The notes beneath the pieces were generated by a model. The model saw only the letters and a list, made by a program, of their open reading frames with translations. It had not been told where the DNA came from and did not search any database. A stretch of DNA of 64,000 nt, taken from NCBI GenBank assembly GCA_033762315.1, contig JANRLS010000013.1:14873-78872 (forward strand), read 5' to 3'. The stretch comes from CAYLLN01 sp033762315 (GTDB lineage: Bacteria; Planctomycetota; Planctomycetia; Pirellulales; Pirellulaceae). The position numbers were made by a program, and so were the translations under genes. Below are positions 31,101 to 40,115 of this stretch, piece by piece. The number at the start of each line of letters is the position of its first letter. Positions within the stretch are counted from its first letter, which is position 1.

Positions 31101-34100
31101 CTTGGGGCCTATTTGCCGCCGCGATCCTGCTGCTTGTTCGGCCGCGCCGGTTGAATCGCCGCGTGCTTTCCTCCGATGTCGGCAGCACGGTGGGAGCGAG
31201 CGGCGGGGTTTCTCGCGCGGCAGCGCGCGTATTTACGCTGCTCCTTTTGTTTCTGGCACTGCAAAGCGCTTGGGCCGCGCCACCCGCGACGGACGCTGTC
31301 CCTCGGCCGATTTGGCGGGTCGTGATTCCGACCGACGATCGCCAGCAACCAATCGGCGACTATGTCTATCTGGATGCAGGGTTGTACGATGCCCTGCATC
31401 AGGCTGACCGGGGCCCCAATGCCGAGCGGACGTGGCTCCTTGCCGCGGCCGAATATCGTCTGGCGGGTCTGCCGCAAGGGGATGCCCCGCGCCGCACGCT
31501 GGATGGACTGGTGGCGCGCATCGATCTCGAAACCTTCACGGCGAACGTCGTCGTGCCGCTCGGCTTTCAGCGGACCGAGGTTCAGCTCATCGAGGGGCGG
31601 GCTTTGCTCGACGGCAAGCCCGTGCAATGCGACTGGTCGCCCGACGGCCGGCAACTGCGGCTGGAGGTTGCCACTCCGGGCAAGCATCGATTGGAATTGG
31701 GCCTGGGCGCGGCGGCCATCGCCGCCGAGGACGGCGTGCGGCTCGATTTGCAAATTCCGGTCATCGCCGCCAGCCGATTGATTGCCACCGCCGCCGCGGC
31801 CGACGCGCTGCGGATCGAATCGGCTACCGGCCGCGACGCGCCGGTGGACCTGGCGGCCGAACATGCCTGGCAGCTTGGCCCGGCGAGCAAGCTGGCGCTC
31901 TTCTGGCCCGCCGCCGGAAATCCCGCCGACCGCCCGGCACGTCTCGAAGCCGAGCAACTGTTGCTGTGGAAAGTGCGCCCCGGTTCGGTGGTGGTCGAAG
32001 GAAAATTTCGCGCTCGCCCGGTGGGGGGCAAACTGAGCGAAGTTGTTTTGCGCTGCGACTCGCGACTCCATCTGTTGCCTCTTGATCCGGCTTTGCCCGT
32101 GGCCAGGCATTGGGTCGAAGAGGGGACGAGTAGCGCGATTCATTTGGTGCTGCGCGAGCCGGCGACGAGCGAAATCGATTTGCGGTTGTCGCTATTGTGG
32201 GTCGGATCATCGGGCATCGGCAATGTCGCGTTGCCCGAGGTGAAAATCGCCGCCGACGAATTGACCCGACAATGGACGGCCGTGTCGCTCGCCGCTGGTT
32301 TGGAATGGGAATCGGCCCCCGCGATTCGAGCTGGCGGGCCGACCGGCGATGATTTTGCTGCCGTCTGGTCGCAGCCTTTGCCCACCGGCATCCTCGCGTG
32401 GGATGCCGCGGGTAGGGCACCGCCGCTTTCGATTCGGCCCCGCCTACCAGCGACGCGGGCCGAGCAAAAGCTCGATTGCAGCTTCGCGGCCCGCTCGGCG
32501 GTCGTCCGCTATTCGGCCCGGCTCGTCAACTTGTCGCCCGATGTTTTGGGGCATCGACTGACGGCCTCCGCCGGCCTGCGCGTCAAACGACTGACCGTGC
32601 TGGAATCCGACCGGCCCGTCGCCGCGCGCTGGACGCAGGAACCAGATGGCACGATTATCACCCATCTCGCCCAGCCGTCGGCCGCCGAGCAGCGGCTCGA
32701 CATCGAGGGGGTGCTGGATATCGCCGCCAACACGCGCCGTCTGCCCCTCCCGCTGCTTGGCTACTCTGGCGCGGCCGAAAGTTCCCTGGAAGTGCGGATC
32801 GACCGGCAGGCCGATGTTCTCGTCGCCTTGCAGCCAGCGCCAAAAGGCTGGAATGCCGTGGCCGATCCGGGAATCGGTCAAACACGCGAAGGTCTCGGCC
32901 GGCTGGTGGCCGCGGTGTCCCACTCTGGCCCGGTGGCCAGTGGTCTGGTCGTTACGCTCGCGCCGAACGAGCCTGAAACGACCGGTCGCATGGTCTTGCG
33001 GGTCGATCGCGATGGAGGGGGCTGGTTCGCCGTGGCCGATTGCTTACTGGAGGTGACGGGAGGGCAACTCGACGTCTTGCGCCTGCGAATTCCGTCGCAG
33101 TGGGTCGGACCGCTCGAAACCACCCCCGCGGTGGAGCAACGCCTGCTGAGTATTCCTGGTGAATCCGCCCGGCACCTGGTCATTCGCCCGCAACGCTCGA
33201 TCGCGGGACCACTCCGCTTGACGATTCGTGGGCCGCTTCGCGGCGGCGGCGCGGAGCTTGTGTCCGCCCCCGATGCCTCCGTGCTCGATGCTCCGCGCGT
33301 CGAGCGGATTGTCGTTCTGCCCGGTCGCGGCGGCACCGAGCGTTTAGCGTGGGAAACTAGCGGCCTGCAAGCGATCGCGGGGACAGCCTTCGATTTGCCT
33401 GCTGGGCTGATTCCTCCGGGCAACGAAGCGTTTCAAGTCGTTGCTCCCAGGTTTTCGGCCACCGCTCGCCTGCTCGACCGCCCCACGCAGCGCCCCGCCG
33501 TGCGCCTGGCCGACTACGAACTTCGATTCACTGGACAGCGGCTCGTGGGAACCGCGCGGTTCGACGTCGCGCCAGGGAGTGCTCGCCAGGTTCCCCTGGA
33601 ACTGCCGCCGGGCCAGGAATTGGTCCGAGTTGCCGTCGATGGCACTCCGGCCCAATTGGTGCGAACCGCCAGCCGGCAGTGGCAGATCGGCCTGATTGCC
33701 GATGCCCTGCCGCAGCGGGTCGAGATCGTGTTCAGCGGGGGAGTCGGTGCCGGCCCGGACGAGCGACTGGCGGTGCCCCACTTGGGCGGCCTGTCCGTAG
33801 CGAAAACGAACTGGACGATTGCCGGTGCTAGTGCCTCGGCTCGCGAGGTGGTGACCCCGGCCAGTCTCCAGTTATTGTCCCTCGCGCGACTCGAAGCGGC
33901 CGCCGCCGCGCTGGCCGATCTCTCGGGCCGCGCAGCCGATGGACCTCCCCTCGCCACGCTTCATGCTTGGGGCCTCTGGATGCGTCGCTACGCCGAGCAG
34001 CGAACGCTAATCCGCGCCGCGAGCGACGAATCGGCCGTTCTTGGCCAGATCGAGCGATTGGCTGCCGCCGAGAACATGATCCAGAAATCGCGCGAGCGCT

Positions 34101-34507
34101 TGTTCGCCGCTGGGCTGAAACCTGTCGATCCGGCCGTCGGGGCGATGACCATTCCGGAACCGCAATCCACCGCCAGCTATTTCACGGCGATGGGAAGCGC
34201 TGCCCCGCAACTGGCGATGGCCGCCGCCGATCCGGAAGGAGATCGTGGGTGGCTACAAGCTGGGCTGCTCGCAGCGGCGTGCCTGGCCCTGTGGCTGGTG
34301 GGTCGCGGTCCGCGGGGCGTGGCCTGGCTGGCCCGGCAGGCTCACCTCGTGCTGGGCCTGGTGGGAATCGCGTGGCTCGCGGCCGGGCCCCTTTCGTGGC
34401 TGGGTTGGGGGCTGCTCGTGCTGGCGGCCTGGCTCGCCTGGCGTTTGCCCTTCGCCCAACGAACGAGCGAGCCGCTATCGAGCGTGGTACGCCGGGCAAC
34501 CCGCTAG
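28127..34507 (+). CDS. Giant secreted/membrane protein, modules 2 and 3 fused (2126 residues)
   Basis: Starts MMAFGIRRSSLWGGLLLLGV with a signal peptide ending near ATAAE. A first beta-rich half (to about residue 935) is followed by hydrophobic segments at about 940-1020 (AWAWCLALAAVAVAWPIF, AAFLAAGLACACAMAVGPLL, AEGIAWGLFAAAILLLV). A second signal-like hydrophobic stretch at about 1035-1052 (VFTLLLLFLALQSAWAAPP) opens a second beta-rich half, and a last membrane cluster lies at about 2040-2110. The layout is that of two separate exported proteins joined head to tail. Shared features with module 1: signal, VPLGFQ/VPLGLDQ strand, beta-rich body, C-terminal membrane bundle. No catalytic motif is seen. 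Function unknown; an envelope scaffold or export role is inferred. Confidence 0.8.
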   Translation: MMAFGIRRSSLWGGLLLLGVALATAAEPHEPLRYRRILVPESEIDGQVRGLLPLKRDEFERRVAAATARKDALLPAAEARLERAEYRARLEGEQLIDGVAKLTIALAGEPNSWLTLDPLNLPLAGGAWTATGQPATCGQGPDDKLACQVPASGELQLQWSLRGRRDLQDLLFDFVLPAAPISQMRLELPVDCAASGESGVLVTAGQRTGDYRAWLCELGGRNRAALRVTRGKPAAAPPPVVLVREATTYVVSQSTIDVDVSLDLEVLHRPLRQIMLLVDEALQTTTIQQGSQPLDWTPLPVVGGQRRLLVELPTPLLGAGHALQISGTAAWAAPGDWRLPRIQLAEGTWQEGRTTISAAAPLALSATPHGGCRQTAYSPASPSRPTDQFQFQSFLPDAHLTIRPSAARPALLETSGLQLQFDSSQVAGTLIAELSAGSGERFEIEGLLPQRWVVDSVDVQPAEFLEDRTLAPRGPGRQSLRLALRRPLVEGRTLRVAIKAHCRRPPLGEPLSREVLELVQFAEARHMRRFVSLRSLDPAVNLRLAHDAGLVRLDPQTLPPAQARLFDSVPGPVLYEQTCEADSLQAILEPASPRFQAQTLVQAYVEQSQIRQRMELRIEPESSAVSLLEVRVWPHAEAIRWTLVGERSRELVARRISGDAASGEDSLWQLDLQQPQAGPCEIVGELTLPFDREQSLALIALPAASSQTGTIEVHAAGDLALSLTPREAVPLALPDAGADRYSDLRGLYSYEPGRRAELHVSRLAAAASLPLGLVESLTVIARFGADGAGDHETVVILDNRGRSQFSFRLPREASEVRATIEGQAGFVALAHPQPLEYAVPLPAGRQRVVVRIRYGSPPTPLGHWPRGEFLAPRVQTDWPVLQTREFVQLAPGLALTTEGAPAPASDRSAGDATLASWNCWELEAAVGPLSRIRVYRPAMVTAWAWCLALAAVAVAWPIFASRVDAAFLAAGLACACAMAVGPLLKPLAEGIAWGLFAAAILLLVRPRRLNRRVLSSDVGSTVGASGGVSRAAARVFTLLLLFLALQSAWAAPPATDAVPRPIWRVVIPTDDRQQPIGDYVYLDAGLYDALHQADRGPNAERTWLLAAAEYRLAGLPQGDAPRRTLDGLVARIDLETFTANVVVPLGFQRTEVQLIEGRALLDGKPVQCDWSPDGRQLRLEVATPGKHRLELGLGAAAIAAEDGVRLDLQIPVIAASRLIATAAAADALRIESATGRDAPVDLAAEHAWQLGPASKLALFWPAAGNPADRPARLEAEQLLLWKVRPGSVVVEGKFRARPVGGKLSEVVLRCDSRLHLLPLDPALPVARHWVEEGTSSAIHLVLREPATSEIDLRLSLLWVGSSGIGNVALPEVKIAADELTRQWTAVSLAAGLEWESAPAIRAGGPTGDDFAAVWSQPLPTGILAWDAAGRAPPLSIRPRLPATRAEQKLDCSFAARSAVVRYSARLVNLSPDVLGHRLTASAGLRVKRLTVLESDRPVAARWTQEPDGTIITHLAQPSAAEQRLDIEGVLDIAANTRRLPLPLLGYSGAAESSLEVRIDRQADVLVALQPAPKGWNAVADPGIGQTREGLGRLVAAVSHSGPVASGLVVTLAPNEPETTGRMVLRVDRDGGGWFAVADCLLEVTGGQLDVLRLRIPSQWVGPLETTPAVEQRLLSIPGESARHLVIRPQRSIAGPLRLTIRGPLRGGGAELVSAPDASVLDAPRVERIVVLPGRGGTERLAWETSGLQAIAGTAFDLPAGLIPPGNEAFQVVAPRFSATARLLDRPTQRPAVRLADYELRFTGQRLVGTARFDVAPGSARQVPLELPPGQELVRVAVDGTPAQLVRTASRQWQIGLIADALPQRVEIVFSGGVGAGPDERLAVPHLGGLSVAKTNWTIAGASASAREVVTPASLQLLSLARLEAAAAALADLSGRAADGPPLATLHAWGLWMRRYAEQRTLIRAASDESAVLGQIERLAAAENMIQKSRERLFAAGLKPVDPAVGAMTIPEPQSTASYFTAMGSAAPQLAMAAADPEGDRGWLQAGLLAAACLALWLVGRGPRGVAWLARQAHLVLGLVGIAWLAAGPLSWLGWGLLVLAAWLAWRLPFAQRTSEPLSSVVRRATR

Positions 34508-34516
34508 CGCGATTCC

Positions 34517-34843
34517 TCAGCGGTAGTCTTCGCGAATCGGATGGAAAAAGTCGAGCGCTTGCACCGGTTGGTCTCCCGCCACGGCGCTATGCACCACCCC
34601 GCCCGGAATCCGCCACATCTCACCGGCTTGCAGCGTCTTGGTTTCGCCCCCAATCGAGAAAGTTAGTTCCCCCGCTAGCAGCATACCCATCTGCTCGTGC
34701 GGATGGCTATGCGGCTGAACGACCGCGCGGGGCGCGAATTCGACCAGCGAAAGCATCATTTGCTCTCCTGCTAGAGTAAAAATATGCACGCCGGGAAAAA
34801 TCTCGTGCCGCGCTGTGTCGGCCCGGGTGGCGAAATACGACAT
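34517..34843 (-). CDS. Cupin-domain protein
   Basis: 108 residues from the ATG at 34843, which follows a clear AAGGAG site. A single cupin barrel: FAPRAVVQPHSHPHEQMGML (motif 1, with metal-binding His-x-His-x3-4-Glu) and GEMWRIPGGVVHSAVAGD (motif 2). Small one-domain cupins of this kind include sugar isomerases, dioxygenase-like and sensor proteins; none can be singled out. It converges on the giant gene (9 bases between stops) and is divergent from the oxidoreductase gene at 35073. Confidence 0.88.
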   Translation of the reverse strand: MSYFATRADTARHEIFPGVHIFTLAGEQMMLSLVEFAPRAVVQPHSHPHEQMGMLLAGELTFSIGGETKTLQAGEMWRIPGGVVHSAVAGDQPVQALDFFHPIREDYR

Positions 34844-35072
34844 GGTGTCGATCTCCTTGGGGAATTGGCCCTTCGCCCACCCGGGCGGTTTGCCCAGAAC
34901 TGGTCGGTGGGTCGTCGCGTAAAGCAATTGAAACTCCGCAGCAGCCAGGATAGGCTATCTTGCTTGTTTCGCCATCGCCGCTGGTCCGCGGGCTGATTGA
35001 GCGCCGCCAGGCAACGGATGTCCCCAGCCGGTTTTACACACCATCTTTTCGAATTGGGCAAGGAGAATTGTC

Positions 35073-36485
35073 ATGTCCCGCAAAACCACGCGCCGCCGTT
35101 TCATGCAAACGTCGGCGGCCATCGGTGCCGGCTACTGGGCTTTGGGGGGAATCGCTCCCCGCGAAAGCCGCTCGGCCATTGAAAAAATCCACTTCGCCTG
35201 CATCGGTGTCGGCGGCAAGGGGAGCAGCGACTCGAACGACGCCGGTGCCGCTGGGGATGTCGTCGCCATTTGCGACATCGACGAAGCCCGTCTCGATGGT
35301 GCCGGCCAGCGTTGGCCAGAAGCAAAGAAGTATCACGACTTCCGCACGATGTACGATGAAATGGGAAAGAACATCGATGCCGTGACCGTCAGCACCCCAG
35401 ACCATACGCACGCCGTCGCCGCCGCGATGGGGATGCGGATGGGCAAGCACGCCTTCGTCCAAAAGCCGATGACCAAGTCGTTGCACGAGGCTCGCGTGCT
35501 CGGCCAATTGGCCGCCGAAAAACAACTGGCCACCCAAATGGGCAACCAGGGAACCGCCAACAACGACCTCCGCGAAGCGGCCGCAATTCTCAAGTCGGGC
35601 GCGCTCGGCAAGGTGAAAGAGGTGCATGTCTGGACGAACCGGCCGGTCTGGCCGCAAGGCGATGATCGTCCGACCGACACCCCCGAAGTTCCCAAGACAA
35701 TCCACTGGAAGGAATTCATCGGTCCGGCGGAGTTCCGCCCCTATCACCCGGTGTATCACCCCTTCAAGTGGCGCGGTTGGTGGGCTTTCGGCACCGGCGC
35801 TTTGGGCGACATGGCCTGCCACACGCTGAACATGCCCTACATGGGACTCGACCTGCGCGACCCGACCACGCTGCAAGCGGTCACTTCGGGCCACAACAAG
35901 GAAACCTATCCCTCGTGGTCGATCATCACGATGGAGTTCCCCGAACGGAACGGCCGCGCGCCCCTCACTTTCAAGTGGTATGACGGCAAGAAGGTGCCGA
36001 CAAGCGCCGAGTTCCTTGAGGCGCAAGGAGTCGCCATGAGCCGCCAAAAGGACGACGCCGGGCGCAAGAAGTTGCGCGATAAGATGGTGTCCGGCTGCTT
36101 CGTGCTGGGGGACAAGGGTTGGCTCCTTTCGCCGGGTGACTATGCCGGGGACGGCCTCTACATGCCCGATGCCGAGCTGCCGAAAGTGGAGTATCCCCGC
36201 TCCCCTGGCCACTTCAAGGAATGGGTCAACGCCATCAAGGGGGGCGAGCCGGCGATGTCGAACTTCCCGAACTACGCCACTCCCCTCACCGAGACGGTGC
36301 TGCTGGGTAATCTCGCCGTGTGGGTTGCCGCGGGCGAGCAAGCCTCGGCCGGTGGCAGCGGCGAAAAGGCCAAGGAAGTGGTCGGCAAGAAGATCGAGTG
36401 GGACGCCAAGAACCTGACCGCCACGAACGCCCCGGAAGTCGCCCAGATCGTGAAGCCCGAGCTGCACAACGGGTACGTGCTGTAA
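35073..36485 (+). CDS. Tat-exported Gfo/Idh/MocA family oxidoreductase
   Basis: 470 residues. The N terminus has a twin-arginine signal, TTRRRFMQTSAAIGAGYWAL, then a Rossmann fold (FACIGVGGKGSSDS, VVAICDIDEARLDG), STPDHTHAVAAAMGM and VQKPMTKSLHEAR with the conserved Lys of the KP motif, and a large C-terminal domain containing GWWAFGTGALGDMACHTLNM. It belongs to the planctomycete-rich subgroup of exported Gfo/Idh/MocA enzymes, thought to act on sugars or their derivatives; the substrate is unknown. A good ribosome site (AAGGAG) precedes the start. It is followed by a hairpin terminator. Confidence 0.93.
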   Translation: MSRKTTRRRFMQTSAAIGAGYWALGGIAPRESRSAIEKIHFACIGVGGKGSSDSNDAGAAGDVVAICDIDEARLDGAGQRWPEAKKYHDFRTMYDEMGKNIDAVTVSTPDHTHAVAAAMGMRMGKHAFVQKPMTKSLHEARVLGQLAAEKQLATQMGNQGTANNDLREAAAILKSGALGKVKEVHVWTNRPVWPQGDDRPTDTPEVPKTIHWKEFIGPAEFRPYHPVYHPFKWRGWWAFGTGALGDMACHTLNMPYMGLDLRDPTTLQAVTSGHNKETYPSWSIITMEFPERNGRAPLTFKWYDGKKVPTSAEFLEAQGVAMSRQKDDAGRKKLRDKMVSGCFVLGDKGWLLSPGDYAGDGLYMPDAELPKVEYPRSPGHFKEWVNAIKGGEPAMSNFPNYATPLTETVLLGNLAVWVAAGEQASAGGSGEKAKEVVGKKIEWDAKNLTATNAPEVAQIVKPELHNGYVL

Positions 36486-36513
36486 GCGATTGCTCCTCGT
36501 TTTCGCCTCTCTC

Positions 36514-36556
36514 AGCCGCGGCTGCCGGATCATCGCCGGCAGGCCGCGGCTGTTTC
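36514..36556 (+). terminator. Rho-independent-like terminator after the oxidoreductase gene
   Basis: AGCCGCGGCTGCCGG (36514-36528) pairs with CCGGCAGGCCGCGGCT (36536-36551) around a 7-base loop with one bulged base; GTTTCGTT follows the stem. It is 28 bases after the stop. Confidence 0.7.
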
Positions 36557-36562
36557 GTTCCC

Positions 36563-38125
36563 ATGACCCCACGCCTTGCCGCCCTGCTGGCCGATTTGGA
36601 CCGCGCGGACACCCTCGCGGGCCCCGATCAGGCGCGCGCCGCCCGGCGTGCCGAGTGGCTGACCGAAGCCTCGACGCCGGAACTGGCCGAGTTTCTCGGC
36701 GAACTTGCCCCTCGCGCGGCGACCCTTTCGGCTGCCGCGGATCGGCTGCTTGCGCTGTCTTTCGCGGCGGTAGTTCGCGAGCGAAGAAAAACGCCCGTCG
36801 CCGATGACGAAGCACTCGTCGAAGCCATCGAGCGGCTTTATCTGGGGCTCGACCCGCAATTCTCGGCCCGCGCGCAGCTGTTGGCCTGGCTGGCGACCGG
36901 CGCATCCCCCACCCAACTCGTCGCCTTGGTGCGGCTGCTGCGGGCGGATCCGCCGGAGCGCGACGAGGACGTGGTGCAGGCCCTCGCTCCTCTTTTTCGT
37001 CGGCGACCAATCGCCAGTGACCTGCTGTTTCCGGCCCTCTTTGACTGCCTCGCAAGTCCGCAACTGGCCGCGCCAGTGCTCGATCTGGCCAATTTCCTGA
37101 CTCGCGAAAAACTCGCTGCCAGCCATCCGGGAGCCAGTCGCAGCGGCGAGCTGATCGCCCTCTTGGGCGATCTGGCCCTCACGCTCGGCCGGCTGGAAGA
37201 GCAGCCCGACGAGGCGGGACTTTCGCCGGTCGAGCTAAGTCGCCGCGTGTCCAGCAGCGTGGCGCTCGCCGTTTCGCTGTGTGATGCGCTGGCTCAGATC
37301 GGCGATCCGGCGGCCATCGGCAAGCTGAATCAGGTCGTCGGCCTCGCGCACCGCCGCCTCCGCACCGAAGCCGCCGCCGCGCTCGCCAAACTGGGGGACG
37401 ACGATGGCGTGACCGAGCTCGTGCGCCTGGCCGAGCAGCCGGTCGCCCGGCTGCGCGTGCTGGCGTATGCCCAAGACTTGGGGCTGCTCGACAAGATCGA
37501 ACCGCAGTGGCGCACGCCGCAAGCCCGCGCCGAAAGCGAGCTGGTCGTCTGGCTCGCCGAGCCGACGCAGTTTGGCATCCCGCCGACGCGGGTGGAGCTA
37601 TTCGACCAGCGGCGGCAGTTTTGGCCGGGTTATGCCGCGCCGGTCGATTGCTGGCTGTTTCGCTTCACGTATGTCGTCGCGGACGAAGCGGGGGAGCGCA
37701 GCTACAGCAACATCGGCATCGCCGGCCCGGCGGCACACGCTTTGGTCGCCGACCTATCCGACCTTTCGCCCGACGACATCTATGCCGCCTATGCCGGCTG
37801 GCAGGCCGAGCACGAGGACATCCGCGAATACGACGTGGCTCGGCTGAGCCAGAGTGAGAAGCTCGAAGTCGAGCGGCTGGCGCGCCGCCTGCACGATGCC
37901 GGCTACGAGGCGATCGAGCCGCGCGAAATGGGGTACTTTTTCGGCGAGAAGGCCCTAATTGCTCTCGCCAGCCGGCAGGGAGTGAGCGGCGTGGCCGTGG
38001 CCGATTTCACGGAGATCGCTTTTTTTCCGCAGCGGCACTCGCGCCGTCCGCTCGGTCCGCGCGAGGCGTATGGCATTTTCAAGGGCCGCAAGCTGCTGAA
38101 GACGTTCAACCGGACCGGCGAATAA
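36563..38125 (+). CDS. HEAT-repeat-containing protein of unknown function
   Basis: 520 residues. The N-terminal about 330 residues are helical with alternating Ala/Leu pairs and repeat units (ALAQIGDPAAIGKLNQVVGL, EAAAALAKLGDDDGVTELVR), which fit HEAT/PBS-lyase-type repeats, a platform for protein binding. The C-terminal 190 residues form a separate alpha/beta domain (RVELFDQRRQFWPGYAAPVD, CWLFRFTYVVADEAGERSYS, NIGIAGPAAHALVADLSDLS) that I do not recognise. No signal peptide, so cytoplasmic. The start was set at ATG 36563 directly after the terminator; longer starts read into the previous gene's 3' end. Confidence 0.75.
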   Translation: MTPRLAALLADLDRADTLAGPDQARAARRAEWLTEASTPELAEFLGELAPRAATLSAAADRLLALSFAAVVRERRKTPVADDEALVEAIERLYLGLDPQFSARAQLLAWLATGASPTQLVALVRLLRADPPERDEDVVQALAPLFRRRPIASDLLFPALFDCLASPQLAAPVLDLANFLTREKLAASHPGASRSGELIALLGDLALTLGRLEEQPDEAGLSPVELSRRVSSSVALAVSLCDALAQIGDPAAIGKLNQVVGLAHRRLRTEAAAALAKLGDDDGVTELVRLAEQPVARLRVLAYAQDLGLLDKIEPQWRTPQARAESELVVWLAEPTQFGIPPTRVELFDQRRQFWPGYAAPVDCWLFRFTYVVADEAGERSYSNIGIAGPAAHALVADLSDLSPDDIYAAYAGWQAEHEDIREYDVARLSQSEKLEVERLARRLHDAGYEAIEPREMGYFFGEKALIALASRQGVSGVAVADFTEIAFFPQRHSRRPLGPREAYGIFKGRKLLKTFNRTGE

Positions 38126-38166
38126 GCGACACAGCTCGGCGTTTCAAAGAAACCCCGCGAAGGGAG

Positions 38167-38195
38167 TTGAAAATCGCCCGAACGAGGGATATGCT
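38167..38195 (+). promoter_or_regulatory. Sigma70-type promoter upstream of the TlpA-like gene
   Basis: TTGAAA (38167-38172), a 17-base spacer, then TATGCT (38190-38195). Both hexamers are within two positions of consensus. It lies 39 bases before the ATG at 38235. Confidence 0.55.
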
Positions 38196-38234
38196 CAGTA
38201 CCGATTTCTCATTCCTTCTCCTCGGAGCGCCTTC

Positions 38235-39245
38235 ATGCCAAAGCTCATTTGCTCGGCGGTTCTTGCAAGCCTGCTTCTCGGCGGATTTTTCGTCGGTTCC
38301 GCGTCGGCCCAGTCCAAAAAGCTCACGATCACGGCCGCCGAAATGTATGCGGTTCCCGCAGGGAATGATCTAGAAGCGTTGCAAACTGCGTTCATTCGGC
38401 TCATTTCGTACAAGCCAATGTCGCCGAAAGAGTTGGAGTTGCACAAAGCGAAGTTCGGGCCCGCACTGCAAGGGATTTGCCAGAAGATTGTCGCCACCGA
38501 TCGCGATCCGCAGTCGGTGCTGCACAAGGCCGCCCGGCACATGCTGGTGACGCTGCGGATGGATGAGCTCATTCAACCGGGGGCCAGTGACGACGATCGA
38601 AAGGTCTTTCTTGGCAAGTTTGCGCCGTATCTGGCGGGCCTGCCGCTTGGCGAGCCGAATGTGACCCTGGCCACCCAGTTTGCCAGCGGCCTCGAAGCGG
38701 CGGGCTCGTTCCAATTGGCCGCTGAAGCCTATGCGAAGCTGGGCGAGGTTTTTGCCACGGCCGACGACGCCGAGGTCGCCCGCGGCGGCCGCAAGCTCCT
38801 CGGCGGGGCCCGGCGACTCGGTCTCGAAGGCCAGCCGATGCCGCTCACCGGCACCACGCTCGACGGGCAGCCGTTTGACATCGCGTCGCTAAAAGGGAAG
38901 GTTGTGCTGGTCGATTTCTGGGCCACCTGGTGCCCCCCTTGCGTGAAGGAATATCCGAACATCAAGAAGCACTACGACGCCCTGCACGACCAGGGCTTCG
39001 AAGTGGTCGGAATCAGTCTCGACAAGGACCGTGCCGCCCTGGAAACCTTTGTCGCCGAGAAAAAGGTTCCCTGGACCATTCTGCACGAGCCTGAATCCTC
39101 CGAAAGCTCCGCCGTCGTGGAGTACGGCATCTTCGGGATTCCGCGCATGTTCCTGATCGATCGCGAGGGAAAGGTGGTTTCGATCAATGCCTGGGGCGAG
39201 AACCTGAGCCGCCTCCTCCCGATGGTGATGAAGCAAGGTGGGTAG
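38235..39245 (+). CDS. Secreted thioredoxin-domain (TlpA/ResA-like) protein
   Basis: 336 residues. A signal peptide (LICSAVLASLLLGGFFVGSASA) leads to about 170 residues of helical, TPR-like sequence, and a C-terminal thioredoxin fold of the AhpC-TSA/TlpA type: VVLVDFWATWCPPCVKEYPN (redox cysteines in WCPPC at about residues 232-236), VVGISLDKD and YGIFGIPRMFLIDREGK with the cis-proline. Proteins of this type reduce or form disulfides in the periplasm, for example in cytochrome c maturation. The N-terminal helical region could bind partner proteins. A candidate promoter is seen just upstream. Confidence 0.9.
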   Translation: MPKLICSAVLASLLLGGFFVGSASAQSKKLTITAAEMYAVPAGNDLEALQTAFIRLISYKPMSPKELELHKAKFGPALQGICQKIVATDRDPQSVLHKAARHMLVTLRMDELIQPGASDDDRKVFLGKFAPYLAGLPLGEPNVTLATQFASGLEAAGSFQLAAEAYAKLGEVFATADDAEVARGGRKLLGGARRLGLEGQPMPLTGTTLDGQPFDIASLKGKVVLVDFWATWCPPCVKEYPNIKKHYDALHDQGFEVVGISLDKDRAALETFVAEKKVPWTILHEPESSESSAVVEYGIFGIPRMFLIDREGKVVSINAWGENLSRLLPMVMKQGG

Positions 39246-39322
39246 TCGCAGTGCCCCATTGTGTCAGGCCGCCCAGCCCGCCAGACTGCTCATGATCCTC
39301 GCATCCGTTCACCGAGATTGCC

Positions 39323-40114
39323 ATGAGCACACCGAGCGAATTCTTGACCGAAATGTTTGGCCTCTCGGGGCAGGTGGCCGTGGTCATTGGCGGCACGGGG
39401 GTTTTGGGGGGCGCGCTAGCCGAGGGAATTGCCCAGGCGGGGGCGACGACCGTGGTGGCTGGCCGCTCGCAAGAGCGTGGCCAGGCGCGCGTGAAAACGA
39501 TCGAGTCGCGCGGCGGTCGCGGGGCCTTCCTGGCGGTCGAAGCCGATCAACGGGCGTCGGTGCAAGCGCTGCTTGAGGCCACGCTTGCGCAATTCGGCCA
39601 GTGCGACATTCTGGTCAACTGCGCCGGAACCAACTCCGCCATTCCGTACGCCCAAATCACTGACGAGCAGTGGCACAGCGTCATCGATAGTCAACTTACC
39701 GCCACGCACCTGGGCTGCCAGATTTTTGCCCCCTACATGGCGGCTCAGGCGGGGGGCGGCTCGATCCTGAACATCGGCAGCGTCACCTCGCACCTGCCGC
39801 TGTCGCGGGTGTTTGCCTATTCGGCGGCCAAGGCAGCGGTCGTCAATTTGACGCAAAACCTGGCCCGCGAATTCGCCCCGCGAAACGTGCGGGTCAATGT
39901 CCTCTGTCCCGGCTTCTTTCCGGCCGAGCAGAACCGCAAGATTCTCGATGCCGAGCGGGTGGCGGGCATCATGCGCGGCACGCCGATGGCCCGCTTCGGC
40001 GAGCCGGAAGAGCTGGTCGGGGCGGCGCTGTTGCTGCTTTCCCGGCGGGCCGGTTCGTTCATCACCGGCGAAGATTTGTATGTGGACGGCGGCTTCACCT
40101 CGATGAGGTTCTGA
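39323..40114 (+). CDS. Short-chain dehydrogenase/reductase, D-mannonate-oxidoreductase-like
   Basis: 263 residues of the classical SDR fold: VAVVIGGTGVLGGALAEGIA (cofactor), DILVNCAGTNSAIP, NIGSVTSHLPLSRVFAYSAA with the catalytic Tyr in YSAAKAAVVNLTQN, and ITGEDLYVDGGFTSM. The opening EMFGLSGQVAVVIGGTGVLG is typical of the branch that includes fructuronate/mannonate oxidoreductases in planctomycetes and Firmicutes. It is separated by one base from zwf, hence almost certainly cotranscribed with it, which suits a sugar-acid role, but the substrate is inferred. Confidence 0.88.
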   Translation: MSTPSEFLTEMFGLSGQVAVVIGGTGVLGGALAEGIAQAGATTVVAGRSQERGQARVKTIESRGGRGAFLAVEADQRASVQALLEATLAQFGQCDILVNCAGTNSAIPYAQITDEQWHSVIDSQLTATHLGCQIFAPYMAAQAGGGSILNIGSVTSHLPLSRVFAYSAAKAAVVNLTQNLAREFAPRNVRVNVLCPGFFPAEQNRKILDAERVAGIMRGTPMARFGEPEELVGAALLLLSRRAGSFITGEDLYVDGGFTSMRF

Positions 40115-40115
40115 C

